A stretch of DNA of 64,000 nt from Cherax quadricarinatus (Eukaryota > Arthropoda > Malacostraca > Decapoda > Parastacidae): assembly GCF_038502225.1 (NCBI RefSeq), contig NC_091357.1, forward strand, positions 5,681,000 to 5,744,999. The letters run 5' to 3'. Under the pieces are notes generated by a model. The model was not told the origin of the DNA. It did not search any database and saw nothing but the letters and a program-made list of their open reading frames with translations. The position numbers and the translations under genes are program-made. Below, piece by piece: positions 1 through 9,796 of the stretch; positions within the stretch are counted from its first letter, which is position 1; every line of letters begins with the position of its first letter.

Positions 1-479
1 TCAGGAATAAATTATTGACATTTGTTTGAATGTGTTGCAAAGAGTAATAATAGGAGTGTCATGATTTTTTCACACAATATTGATGAATGATGGTTCTATT
101 AATAGTCAAAGGTGTTTTGCAATATGTTTTACCATTTTGTTTTCATTGACTCTTAATCTCACAAAAAATGCCCCAAAAATAACACAAATTTCAAAAATTT
201 TTATAATGCAATCTGTTGACAATTCTCGCATAAACGTTTGAATTTTAGATAATCTAACTCTTTATCTTTCGTCTGATGTTGACTAGAACATTGTACAACT
301 TACCAATTTTGTAGAGTTAAGAAGGGTTTCATGACATATACAATTTTGCAATATCTTGCAACTTTGCAACAGGAAGTCCATGCAAACCTGTGTATAGGAT
401 GCAAACTGCTTCTTAATAACAGCATAAAGTTACACTTGAAATTTGACCAAAAACAACAAGGATACAAAATCATGTCTCT
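1..479. other. AT-rich stretch, no gene seen
   Basis: AT-rich sequence with short open frames only and no recognisable domain. It lies beyond the point where the neighbouring minus-strand LINE loses similarity to the end of its endonuclease domain, so it is either a divergent continuation or the insertion flank. Confidence 0.5.
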
Positions 480-1118
480 CGGTCTTAAGTGTCGTAAAAA
501 CAGCCTTGTGGTCAGGTGATCCAACATGGCCGAGGGGTTGACAAGTGACTATATCTTCTGCTAGATCACTCACTACTGGGTCAAGGAAGGAGCCAGAGAT
601 GTGAGTAGGGAAATCAACAGTTTCTCATGTTAAACACTGCAAGAAGGTCATCAAAGTCCCTCTGTATAAGGTGTTGGTTGAGGTCACCAACAATTATGAT
701 ATGTTGACAGTTGCGTTGTAGCAGAAGGGAGTCAATATTTTCCATTAGGAAGTTGATGGGGTCTGCATGTTGCCACTGAGGTCTGTACATTGCACATGCT
801 AGTACAGAGGTACTAGTGTTTATGCAGAGCTTGAAGAACATCATTTCAAGATGTGTAGGGATGGCAACATCAATGTGCTTGGCATGAACACTTTTAGAGA
901 AGCACACAGCAACACCTCCTTGCCCTTGCCTGTCTCTTCTCATCCATGAGGTGTAGCCAGCAATTCTTGCAAAATTTTCTGGAGTCCTGTCCAAAAATGT
1001 TTAAACAACAGCTATCATGTCGGGTCGTCGAGTGTTCACATAACTGTGTGAGCTCTCCACCATTAGTAATGAAACCTCTAATGTTGGCCGACAGGATGCT
1101 GATAGACTGGCTCCTCAT
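480..1118 (-). pseudogene. LINE-A ORF2 N-terminus, AP-endonuclease-like (EEP) domain, frameshifted
   Basis: The frame begins with ATG at 1118-1116, 7 nt after the ORF1 stop, and reads SISILSANIRGF, the usual opening of a LINE endonuclease. It then shifts frame near 1000, continues with FLDRTPENFARIAGY and the RRDRQGQGGVAV block, and reaches IIIVGDLNQHL (catalytic D-x-N motif) and the LDPVV...GSSDHKAVF terminal block (Ser-Asp-His motif), the last part in a third frame after another shift near 630. One codon before the FLDRT block has become TAA. The domain would nick the target DNA during integration, but with two frameshifts and one stop it is dead. The sequence loses recognisable similarity near 480. 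Confidence 0.8.
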
Positions 1119-1125
1119 GATGTGG

Positions 1126-2370
1126 TCAGCTTGAGGTGGTGGGTGTGTAAGGAATGTAAGGTGTCTGCCCTTGAGAGAGGTAGGGTACTGAGGCAGCTGC
1201 AGGGATGTAGGTCTGTGGTCTTGTATAAGGCACAATACCACCTGCTGGGCTGAGATAGGAGTAGCTGAGTGGGTGACGTGTGAGAGTGTTCACCAATTCA
1301 GAGATCCTGCTGGTTTGTTCCGAGAACAGGTCTCTAAACAGGTGGTCCTGTCTGTCAAGTTCCTTTTTCTTCCGATATTGGTCCTCTTGATGTCCTTTCT
1401 TGTGGTCGTAATTGCACCTGGTATATCGCAGGCAGTTGATGGCGGTGTGCCCCTTCCGGTGACAGCGAGAGCACAGCCTAGGTGCCTGGGAGGGTGGACT
1501 ATGATTTGTTGCACCTCCTCTGTTTTGCTGATTTGTCCTCAGGTTCTGCCGCTGGGACTGTGTTAGTGGAGGGTGAGACGGCTGTAGACGTCTTCCTCCT
1601 CCACGTTCTCTTCCACGTCCTCTACCCCGTCTTCTACCAGTTTTGATAGATGTGTCCCTGCTGTTCGTACTTTGGCGCAGTAGGTGATCAGGTGCAGTGA
1701 TAGTTCCCTGATTATTAACTGCACCAATCTCTGGTGGAGAAACTCCTGACTCAGAACTTGCCGATGAAGCACTGCTGCCAGATGCTGGAATAGTGTCGGC
1801 AGGTGTGCTGACAGGTGTAGGATGAGAGATAGTATGTGCACTGTCTAGTGGACTGGCAGTGGCTGAAGCAGAGATGTCAGGTGTAGGAGAATTAACAAAT
1901 CCAAGGCTTCCTTCGTTGCTGGGAAGAGGATCTGTTCCCTCTGTGGTGGTCAGAGGAATTGTGTTAGAATTCCCAAAGGTAGTGTTTTGAACTCTGTCAG
2001 TCTGTGGGGCCTTAGCGATGACAGAATTCCATCAGTTATTTACCCCTGAGTTAAGCTCAGTGTGGGACTTCCAGTTCTTGTCAATAGTGTCACCATCAGC
2101 TGAGCAGCTTATGTCACTTGATGTAGGCTTGCACTGACCTTCTACAATAGCTTGAAGGTTTTCTAATGATTTGGGGAGCTCATGAAGTGCTTCCCTGTGA
2201 TGGATTATCTTAGCTGCGACTTTACAACACAGCCCAAGAGGGCAGTCTTGATCTCTGGACAAGAGTCCCTGAGGTAGTACTTCTGAACCTTCCTCCTGTA
2301 GCTCCAGTCTTGTATCCATATATACCACAGGATTACGGATATCCTTCAATTTTCTGAATTTATTTTTTTC
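1126..2370 (-). pseudogene. LINE-A ORF1, gag-like protein with CCHC zinc knuckle, one premature stop
   Basis: One frame stays open on the minus strand from about 2370 to the TGA at 1126-1128, apart from a single in-frame TGA at 2032-2034. The order of segments is: a leucine-rich N-terminal part (2349-2035); a Ser/Thr/Pro-rich linker (about 2030-1700); an Arg/Gly box reading RGRGRGRERGGG-like (about 1625-1595); a CCHC knuckle CSRCHRKGHTAINC with exact CX2CX4HX4C spacing (1432-1473); a Lys/Glu-rich helix; and a Tyr/Pro-rich tail. In LINEs this protein binds the element RNA to form the retrotransposition particle. Because there is only one stop over about 400 codons, this copy is young or was recently constrained. 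The true start codon is unclear: the frame is open upstream into a (GA)n tract, and a candidate ATG is near 2318. Confidence 0.75.
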
Positions 2371-2747
2371 TCTCTCTCTCTCCGTTTAGGGGATAATTTT
2401 TATCTGAAACTAACAAATATTTAACATTAAGCTGAATTTCAAATAATTTATATTTTTGTACAATGCTGTGGTTTATCATGTGTTTCTTTGTAGCGAGTTT
2501 CTTGGTAAGAGTTGCACTTAGATCAGTTTATTGGTTTCCCTGATGTAAACGGGAGAATAGCCCTCCTGTAAATCACTAGAGACACACTACTCTTGGATTT
2601 TGTTCTTAGCTGAGTTGTGGGACTACTCAGCTAAGCATTGCTGAGTGATTGATGCTCTTGGCTCCACTACGCTCAACTCTAATCTTGTTTTAAGCACCAA
2701 TGTGCAAGAATACATTCACGCTAATAAGGAACATAGGAGAAGGCATG
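2371..2747. other. Spacer, no gene seen
   Basis: Contains a short (TC)n run at about 2370-2384 and unremarkable AT-rich sequence. It separates two unrelated minus-strand LINE fragments. Confidence 0.5.
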
Positions 2748-4200
2748 TCTGGAGATACCTGGAGAGGGTTTCAGTAGTCAACGCCCCCGAGGCTCAGTTT
2801 GAGACCAGGCCTCGTGGTGGATCAGGGTCTGATTAGCCAGGCTGTTACTGTTGGCTACACGCAAACTGACGTGCGAACCACAGCCCGGCTGGTCAGGTAA
2901 TGACTTTAGGTGACTGTCCAGTACCTTGAAGACAGCCAGGGGTCCATTGGTAATTCCCCTTATGTATGCTGGGAGGCAGTTGAACAGTCTTGGGCCCCTG
3001 CCACTTATTGTCTTGTCTCTGTACTCGTGGAGCCCCTGCTTTTCATTGGGGAAATGTAGCATCTCCTGCCGAGTCTTTTGTCTTCATAGGGAGTGGTTTT
3101 CGTGTGCAAGTTTGGTACCAATCCCTCTAGGATTTTCCAAGCGTATATTATCACGTATCTTTCTCGCCTACGTTCCAGGAATTTAGGTTCTTTATCGTAC
3201 TTCAGTGTGCCGTGAAAGTTCTTTGTACACTTTCCAGGTCAGCAATTTCGCTGAAGGGGGCAGTTAGTGCTCAGCAGTATTCCAGCCTAGAGAGAACAAG
3301 CGATTTGAAGAGAATAATGGGTTTGGCGTCCCTAGTTTTGAAGGTTCTCATTATCCATACTATCAGTTTTCTGTCAGATGCGGTAGATACATTGTTGTGG
3401 CATTTGAAGGCGAGATCCTCTGACTTTATCACTCCCAGGTCCTTCACATTACTTTTTCGCTCTATTGTATGATTAGGATTTGTTGTATACCCTTATACAG
3501 TTTTAATTTCCTTAAGTTTTCCATATGAGTAGCTGAAATCTCTCTTAAACTTCACATTGTTTTGAGTGGCCCATTTGAAAATTCGGTTGATGTCCGCTTT
3601 AAGTTTTGCTGTGTCTTCGATGGAGGACACTGTCCTGGCAATTCGGGTGTCATCCGCAAAGGAAGACACGGAACTATGGCTTACATCTCTGTCTATGTCA
3701 GATATGAGGATGATGAATAGGATGGGAGAGAGTACTGTGCCTTGTGGAACAGAGCTTTTCAACGTAGCTGCCTCAGACTTTATTCTGTTTACTATTACTT
3801 TGTGCTCTATTTGTCAAGAAGTTATAGATTCATCTACCAACTTTTCCTGTTTTTCCTTTATCACGCATTTTGTGTGCTATTACACGGTGGTCGCATTTGC
3901 AGAAGGCTTTTGCAAAGTCTGTGTATACTACATCTGCATTTTGTTTATCCTCTATAGCATCCAGGACCTTGTCATAGTCCAGTAGCTGGGACAGGCAGGA
4001 GAGAGCTGCTGTAAACCCGTGTTGTCCTGGGTTGTGTAATTGATGGGTATCTAGCTGGTTGGCGACCGTACTTCTTAGAACCCGTTCAAAGATTATGTTA
4101 TTGGATGTTTTGTGCTATCGGTCTTTGGCTCTTTACAGTTGCTTTACTGCCACCTTTGTAGAGTGGGGCTATGTCTGTTGTTTTTAGTGAGTGTGGAATG
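2748..4200 (-). mobile_element. LINE-B copy 1: reverse transcriptase remnant with 3' end
   Basis: On the minus strand, fragments in changing frames follow the order of a LINE reverse transcriptase. APLYKGGSK and RPIAQNI lie near 4150. HGFTAALSCLSQLLDY and VVYTDFAKAF (first catalytic Asp) span about 4010-3890. SVPQGTVLSPILF and SFADDT, the YADD-type catalytic box, span about 3760-3640. A thumb region follows, and the C-terminal block GPRLFNCLPAYI lies near 2990. The 3' UTR begins with the GC-rich motif GTCAACGCCCCCG on the plus strand at about 2782. The catalytic box reads FADD. Multiple frameshifts make it non-autonomous. The same family recurs at 7715-8490 (plus) and as a 3'-end scrap at 14430-14512. 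Confidence 0.85.
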
Positions 4201-4423
4201 ACGCCTGTGTCCATGCTCCCTCTACAAAATCTCTGCGACTATTTCCTACTCTGCAAATAAACTCGGCATTGGACATGCACTTTGACATTCCAGATGTTCA
4301 TCAAGTTCCGTGCAAAGATTGTTATTTAATTCACGTTCACCAGACGGGGCAGAACTTAACACGTTCGTCACTGAACACGAAAGATCATTACGATTAACAT
4401 AATGACTGCGTCCCTTAAACCCG
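4201..4423. other. Spacer, no gene seen
   Basis: Mixed sequence between a LINE and a dispersed repeat. Nothing recognisable. Confidence 0.4.
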
Positions 4424-4752
4424 TGAAGAACAGCTGCAGGGAGGGTAAAGGAGGTTTTGTGTGCGCGAGGGACTTGGACTTCCAGCAAGCGTGCGTGAGC
4501 GTTTTAGGAGCGAGTGGAGGCAAATGGTTTTTATGACTTGACGTGCTATTAGAGTGTGAGAAAAGTAACATTTATAAAGGGAATAAGGGAAACCAGTTAG
4601 CCGGACTTGTCCTGGAGGTGGAAAGTACCGTGCCTGCACTCTGAAGGAATTTTTTAACTGTAGTGTAGGCGCGCCTCTGGCAAGAGTGATGGAGTGAGTG
4701 ATGAAAGCGTTTCTTCTTTTTCGGGCTACACTGCCTCGGTGGGAAACTGCCG
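4424..4752 (+). repeat. Dispersed repeat R, copy A (inverted partner at 6403-6755)
   Basis: Matches, in reverse complement, the block at 6403-6755 over its whole length by eye. Shared landmarks in order are: a GGAGGGTAAAGGAGGTTTTG-like segment, CAAGCGTGCGTGAGCGT, a GCAAATGGTTTTTATGAC core, a CTGGAGGTGG segment, CCTGCACTCTGAAGG, and a terminal GCCTCGGTGGGAAACTGCCG. Shorter copies occur at 37225-37425 and 57885-58065. It is probably a fragment of a longer dispersed element; which type cannot be told from this window. Confidence 0.7.
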
Positions 4753-4777
4753 AAACTTTAATATATAAATAAATGTG

Positions 4778-4781
<4 letters not shown>

Positions 4782-4854
<73 letters not shown>
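4782..4854. repeat. (TA)n microsatellite, left flank of MITE copy 1
   Basis: Pure TA dinucleotide run of about 36 units ending directly at the TIR of the MITE. Confidence 0.95.
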
Positions 4855-4858
<4 letters not shown>

Positions 4859-5219
4859 GTGCCGAATATGTAAAACTGGTCAATTAGCAAGAACTCATTT
4901 AAAATTGAGTCCTTTCTAAAATTTTCTCTTATACGTTTAATGTTAAGGTAAAAAATTTAATTTTGCTCCAAAAGAATCTTAGAAAACTTTCCTAGCCTTA
5001 TTATAACAAGAACAATTTATTTTAGCCTAACCCAACTATATATGTTGTAGATTTGTTTACAGTAATTTAATACAAAACAAACACAATGAAATATTTTTTT
5101 TTCGTTAGGTTCAGAATGATTTTGGCGAAATTATGGCATACACAAATTTTCGCTTGTCCTATATGGCAAGATGAACGTTGCTATTTAAGCCAAGATGGCA
5201 AGTTCTGCCTATTCGGCAC

Positions 5220-5223
<4 letters not shown>
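4855..5223. mobile_element. MITE copy 1, 369 bp, TIRs TGTCGTGCCGAATA, inserted in (TA)n
   Basis: The element starts TGTCGTGCCGAATA and ends with its exact reverse complement TATTCGGCACGACA. The imperfect inverted repeat extends to about 28 bp (about 23 matches). Both ends abut TA dinucleotides, consistent with a TA target-site duplication as in Tc1/mariner-type and some other DNA transposons. The interior is AT-rich and has no coding frame. A second copy with both TIRs lies at 48781-49172 and a truncated inverted third copy at 50592-50782, all three at (TA)n tracts. It depends on an outside transposase not found here. Confidence 0.85.

Positions 5224-5276
<53 letters not shown>
5224..5276. 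repeat. (TA)n microsatellite, right flank of MITE copy 1
   Basis: Pure TA run directly after the right TIR, passing into (GT)n at about 5277-5291. Confidence 0.95.
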
Positions 5277-5280
<4 letters not shown>

Positions 5281-5291
5281 GTGTGTGTGTT

Positions 5292-5523
5292 ATCCTAACC
5301 CCGGTAAATTGTTCAGTAAAACATTGATGACATTCATGTTGATTGTGGAGCCCTCTCATTGGTTTATTTGAATTGCTAATTCATTTGATTGGCTGATTTG
5401 AATTTCGGAAGTCTTTGATTGGTAGAATTCAATTTCGCTATTGGCTGAATCAAAGGACTCCATTTTTTCGCTGCGTCGTGTTTGTGTTGTTTCTGTTGTT
5501 TCACTGCCAGGGTCGACCTAGTA
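5292..5523. other. Spacer with several ATTGG motifs
   Basis: Short segment with four ATTGG (inverted CCAAT) motifs between about 5357 and 5445 at loose spacing. No gene is visible. Promoter function is not supported by any downstream frame. Confidence 0.3.
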
Positions 5524-6120
5524 ATGTGGAGAGCATTCCTGTAGCCTCGTAGAACGTCTGGTATAATTCCTGTATCATCGTGGAATATCTAGTATCATTC
5601 CTGTAGCCTCGCGGAGTGTGTAGTATCATTCCTGTAGCCTCGCGGAGTGTGTAGTATCATTCCTGTAGCCTCGCGGAGTGTGTAGTATCATTCCTGTAGC
5701 CTCGCGGAGTGTGTAGTATCATTCCTGTAGCCTCGCGGAGTGTGTAGTATCATTCCTGTAGCCTCGCGGAGTGTGTAGTATCATTCCTGTAGCCTCGCGG
5801 AGTGTGTAATATCATTCCTGTAGCCTCGCGGAGTGTGTAGTATCATTCCTAGAGTGTGTAGTATCATTCCTGTAGCCTCGCGGAGTGTGTAGTATCATTC
5901 CTGTAGCCTCGCGGAGTGTGTAGTATCATTCCTGTAGCCTCGCGGAGTGTGTAATATCATTCCTGTAGCCTCGTAGAATTTCGTGTCGCCTTGTAGTGTC
6001 TCTAGTATCACTCCTGTAGCCTCGGAGTGGTATCATTCTTGTAGTCTCATAGATTATCTATCATTCATGTAGCCCTGTATAGTGTGTAATATAATTCCTG
6101 TAGCTTCGTAGAATGCCTGA
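5524..6120. repeat. Minisatellite, 31-bp unit
   Basis: Head-to-tail copies built on CATTCCTGTAGCCTCG followed by CGGAGTGTGTAGTAT. The core at about 5591-5968 is nearly uniform, with one shortened unit near 5850. Units degrade at both edges, as expected when exchange homogenises the array centre. Confidence 0.95.
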
Positions 6121-6402
6121 TATTATTTCTGTAGCGTCGTAAATGGATCTTAAATCATTTCAGCAGCGTCGCAAAAAGCGTTTTACATCATTTCAGTAGC
6201 GTCGTAAAACGCGCGTTCGTTCTCCATCACGTCAAGAATTTATTCTTACAAGTTCAAGAAGACTTCAGGACTGGAGTTGAGGGCCATTTCCAGAATTGCT
6301 GATATCGACTATCGGACTTCTCGCTCTCTCTACGTAGCGTGTTGCGTCCCGTGTGGGGAATGCCACGCAACATTGTTTCTTGGCCAGTTTTTGTTAACAC
6401 AT
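6121..6402. other. Spacer, no gene seen
   Basis: Begins with decayed units of the preceding array (short direct repeats around CATTTCAGTAGCGTCG at 6155-6210), then ordinary sequence up to the inverted repeat R copy B. Confidence 0.4.
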
Positions 6403-6755
6403 CGGCCGCTTCCCATCGAGGCAGGGTGACCCGAAAAAGTAAAAGCGCTTTCATCATCATTTACTCCATCACTTGCTAGAGGCACCCCGATACTACAGTT
6501 CAAAAACACGTAACATATCTCCACGCCTCCTTCAGACGCAGGCACTCCACTTCCAACCTCCAGGACTCAAGTCCGCCTAACCCGTTTCCCTGATAACCTT
6601 CATAAATGTTACTTTGCTCACACTCCAGCACGTCATGTCATAAAAACCATTTGCCTACACTCGCTCCTGTCTAACACGCTCACGCACGCTTGCTGAAAGT
6701 CTAAGCCCCTCGCTCACAAAATCTCCTGTACCCCCTCCCTCCAACTCTTCCCAAA
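6403..6755 (-). repeat. Dispersed repeat R, copy B (inverted relative to copy A)
   Basis: Reverse-complement counterpart of 4424-4752. It starts CGGCCGCTTCCCATCGAGGC and contains CATCATTTACTCCATCAC, CACGCACGCTTGCTG and a CCCCCTCCCTCCAAC end. With copy A it forms a roughly 330-bp inverted repeat with a spacer of about 1.65 kb holding the MITE and the 31-bp array. Confidence 0.7.
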
Positions 6756-6846
6756 TATCGGCACCAACTGCAGCAAAGTCGGAGATAGAGAAGTCAGTTT
6801 TATACTTTTGTCATCATTGTTGTCGTCACACTAGTGCTCAATACAT

Positions 6847-6880
6847 TCTCTCTCTCTGTCTCTCTCTCTCTCTCTCTCTG

Positions 6881-6952
<72 letters not shown>
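6847..6952. repeat. (TC)n microsatellite
   Basis: CT-dinucleotide run with a few TG interruptions at its left end. Confidence 0.95.
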
Positions 6953-6954
<2 letters not shown>

Positions 6955-7012
6955 GTCAAGACTTAAGTCCCTTAAGGCGAATGTCCTGGTGAGGTTCCAG
7001 ATAGCCTGCTGA

Positions 7013-7155
7013 ACTTTCTGGTGTCCTCGAGAACTCGGTGGTGTCCTCGTGGGCTTGGTGGTGTCCTCGTGAACTTGGTGGCGTCCTCGTGAACTTGGTG
7101 GTGTCCTCGTCAATTTGGTGGTGTCTTCGTCAACTTGGTGGTGTTCTTCGTGAAC
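7013..7155. repeat. Minisatellite, 20-bp unit
   Basis: About seven copies of a unit reading GTGTCCTCGTGAACTTGGTG, with point changes (CAAC, CAAT, TTCG variants). Confidence 0.9.
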
Positions 7156-7235
7156 ATGACAGTGTCACACCTACCCCCACACATTTCATCGGGGGGAATA
7201 TGAGAAGACATCTCAAAGATGAGAATGAGAGGGCA

Positions 7236-7562
7236 AAAGATACCCTAGGAGAGAATGAGAGGAGAGAACACCTAGGAGAGAATGAGAGGAGAGAACACCT
7301 AGGAGAGAATGAGAGGAGAGAATGAGAGGAGAGAACACCTAGGAGAGAATGAGAGAACACCTAGGAGAGAATGAGAGAACACCTAGGAGAGAATGAGAGA
7401 ACACCTAGGAGAGAATGAGAGAACACCTAGGAGAGAATGAGAGAACACCTAGGAGAGAATGAGAGAACACCTAGGAGAGAATGAGAGAACACCTAGGAGA
7501 GAATGAGAGGAGAGAACACCTAGGAGAGAATGGGAGGAGAGAACACCTAGGAGAGAATGAGA
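7236..7562. repeat. Minisatellite, 22- and 27-bp units
   Basis: Purine-rich units around AGAACACCTAGGAGAGAATG. Two length classes differ by the presence of an extra GGAGA pentamer. The short class fills the middle and the long class both edges. Confidence 0.9.
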
Positions 7563-7714
7563 GAAAAAAGTTATCCCGAGGCACAGTAGCTAAAAACAAT
7601 AAATGAATTTGAGAGAAATCCAAAATATTTATTTTTATATGCCCAAGAGGAGGGTAAAACCACATCCAGTATCGTGCCTTTGTTTAATTAAACAAGACGG
7701 GATTTACATAGTCG

Positions 7715-8490
7715 ACAATAGATAGATGAGTGAGATACTGAAGTTATGGGAAACTTGAGAAAATAATAGAACAGCGTATACTACAAACTAACAGAACAGT
7801 AGCGCGAAAAATTAATGTGAAGGACTTTGGAGTGTTAATGTCAAGTGATCTCACCTTTAAAGATCACAAGTTTCACTATCACATCTGCGAGGAAAATGAT
7901 AGGATGGATAATGAGAACTTTCAAAAGAAGGGATGCTATGCCATTGATGATCCTTTTTTAAGTTACTTCTTCTAGGCTTGAATACACTAACAGCTCCATT
8001 CAAGGCAAGTGAAATAACATACCTAGAGAATGCACAGAGAATCTTCACTGCACGTATAAGCTCGGTTAAGAAGCTTCATTACTGTGAACGTTTGGAGTCT
8101 CTTGACCTGTACTCCTTGGAGCGCAGGCGAGAGAGATACATTATAATCTATACCTGGAAAATCCTAGAGGGACTGGCCCTAAATCCACACAGAAATCACT
8201 CCCTACGAAAGTAAACGACTGGGCAGACAGTGCAACATACCTCCAATGAAAAATAGGGGCGCCATGAGTACACTAAGAGAAAACACAAGTGTCCTGGGCC
8301 CAAGACTTTTTCAACAGCTTCCCACCATGCATAAAGGTAATTACCAATAGATCCCTGGCTGCCTTCGAAAACTAGACAGATACCTAAAGTCAGCACCTGA
8401 TCAGCCGGCTGTGGTTCGTACGCTGGACTACGTGCGGCCAATAGTAACAGTCTGGTTGATCAGGCCGGGAGGCCTGGTCAAAGACTCCAG
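7715..8490 (+). mobile_element. LINE-B copy 2: C-terminal RT remnant and 3' UTR, plus strand
   Basis: Plus-strand fragments read VKDFGVLMSSDLTFKDH (about 7820-7865), LYSLERRRERYIII (about 8110-8150) and GPRLFQQLPTMHK (about 8298-8340), followed by a 3' UTR ending in GGCCTGGTCAAAGACTCCAGG at about 8470-8491. This is the same family as 2748-4200, in the opposite orientation. Several stops and shifts are present. The catalytic part is missing, so it is a typical 5'-truncated insertion. Confidence 0.8.
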
Positions 8491-8846
8491 GTAAGAGGAA
8501 AAAAGACTCAACATGAGACAGAACTAGAGGGGAAAGAACGAGAAAGAAGGAATATTATTCTGAGGGGTGAGAATAAGATAAAAAAATAACCTCTCGGGGG
8601 AGATAAGTAGGGAAGTGGGAGGAGGAAGAGTGAGCTGGAGGGAAGAAAAAAACGGCCACGAGAAAGACAAAAAAAAAAAGTCATTCTGAGGCCGAGAATG
8701 AAAAGAACAAAAACAAAGGCTTCCCAGGGGAGATAACCAGGAGGGTAAGAGTGAGTGATAAACATTTCCAATTTCCCCCCCAAAACAGGTGTACGTCAGT
8801 CACCGTGTGTAAGTGTGCCCAGACACACTGTATAAACAGTTTTGTT
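8491..8846. other. Purine-rich spacer, no gene seen
   Basis: GA-rich degenerate tract with recurrent GAGAATGA/GAGATAA words (8520-8760). It resembles decay of a simple repeat. No gene is evident. Confidence 0.4.
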
Positions 8847-8916
8847 GTGGCAACGTTACGCTCAGTAGGAGCTTTGCCAAGCTTGACGAAGCTCCTGGAG
8901 AGCGAAACGTTACCAC
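8847..8916. repeat. 70-bp imperfect hairpin with inner GCTC/GAGC stem and CGAAACG
   Basis: Outer arms GTGGCAACGTTACGCTC and GAGCGAAACGTTACCAC pair at 15 of 17 positions. Inner arms AGGAGCTT and AAGCTCCT pair perfectly. The right half reads TTGACGAAGCTC, CTGGA, GAGCGAAACG, which resembles part of a hammerhead-ribozyme core (CUGANGA, stem II, GAAA) but has U for the first C and an extra A before the stem. I recall the motif as common in crustacean repeats; activity is not shown. Confidence 0.6.
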
Positions 8917-9216
8917 AGTAAAATGTCACGTATGTTGCATTTGTGTCGTTTGTATAAACAATGTGGACCATCCTCCATCTTCCCCGGAGACGAGAACCAA
9001 GTTACCCAGTGATGTGCAAGTTACCCTGTGAGGCCTAAGTTCCTCTCACCCTCGCCGCCCTCTGGGAGGGGGAGCCGCTCCCTATCCTCTTTCCCCTCTT
9101 CCTTTTTTCCTCCTCTCCCCGTTATATATATTCCGGGGTCCTGGCTGACACCAGCAATAAATCGCTGCAGAATTATCATATCACGACTGACAGCAACATT
9201 CCTCTTTTTTTTCTTT

Positions 9217-9218
<2 letters not shown>

Positions 9219-9306
<88 letters not shown>
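9219..9306. repeat. (GA)n microsatellite
   Basis: GA-dinucleotide run with two AAAG interruptions, ending in a short GTGA run. Confidence 0.95.
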
Positions 9307-9309
<3 letters not shown>

Positions 9310-9796
9310 TGTATGTGAGTGAGTGAGTGAGCTCTCACTGTTCTTTGTCGTGATCCTCCCACGGTACTCCCACAGGCAACCCACAAACAGCTCACAGCAC
9401 GCCCCCGTGCCTCCTACATAGGGAACGTCACAGAAGGAAAGGCCATCTTTTCCCCCTAATAAACAACCAGATGGTGTTTACTAGAACTTGTTCTAAATGA
9501 CTGTTACTAGCCGGACTCTGCATACACAAGCCTTCGCACAATATGTCGGTGTTACCATATCATTTGAAGCAACAACTCCTAGTATCAAGAACCATTAAGC
9601 AGGGTCGAGGTGCCCTCCCCTCCCTGAATGCTTGTCTGGTTGGAGACTGTCAGAGTATCTGAGCTCATGGTGATTTCTGTCAACTTAAAATCGTTAATAT
9701 TAACGAAGGGTTTGAAACGCCTTGATAGATTACTTTGTTCTAATGAGCTAGGTACCCAGACATGAGAAATGTAATGAATGTGATGTGTGTTTCCTT
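9307..9796. other. Spacer, no gene seen
   Basis: Mixed sequence with short non-homologous frames. Nothing recognised. Confidence 0.4.

Larger units (their letters stand above)
480..2370 (-). mobile_element. LINE-A: 5' part of an APE-type non-LTR retrotransposon (ORF1 plus start of ORF2)
   Basis: A gag-like ORF1 with a CCHC knuckle is followed, 7 nt after its stop, by an ORF2 that opens directly into an apurinic-type endonuclease domain. This order is that of Jockey/CR1/I-group LINEs. Only the endonuclease part of ORF2 is present; no reverse transcriptase follows below position 480. The copy is therefore truncated or diverged at the 3' side, which is unusual because target-primed insertion normally loses the 5' side. 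The upstream side runs into a short (GA)n tract at about 2370. The clade name is inference. Confidence 0.8.
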
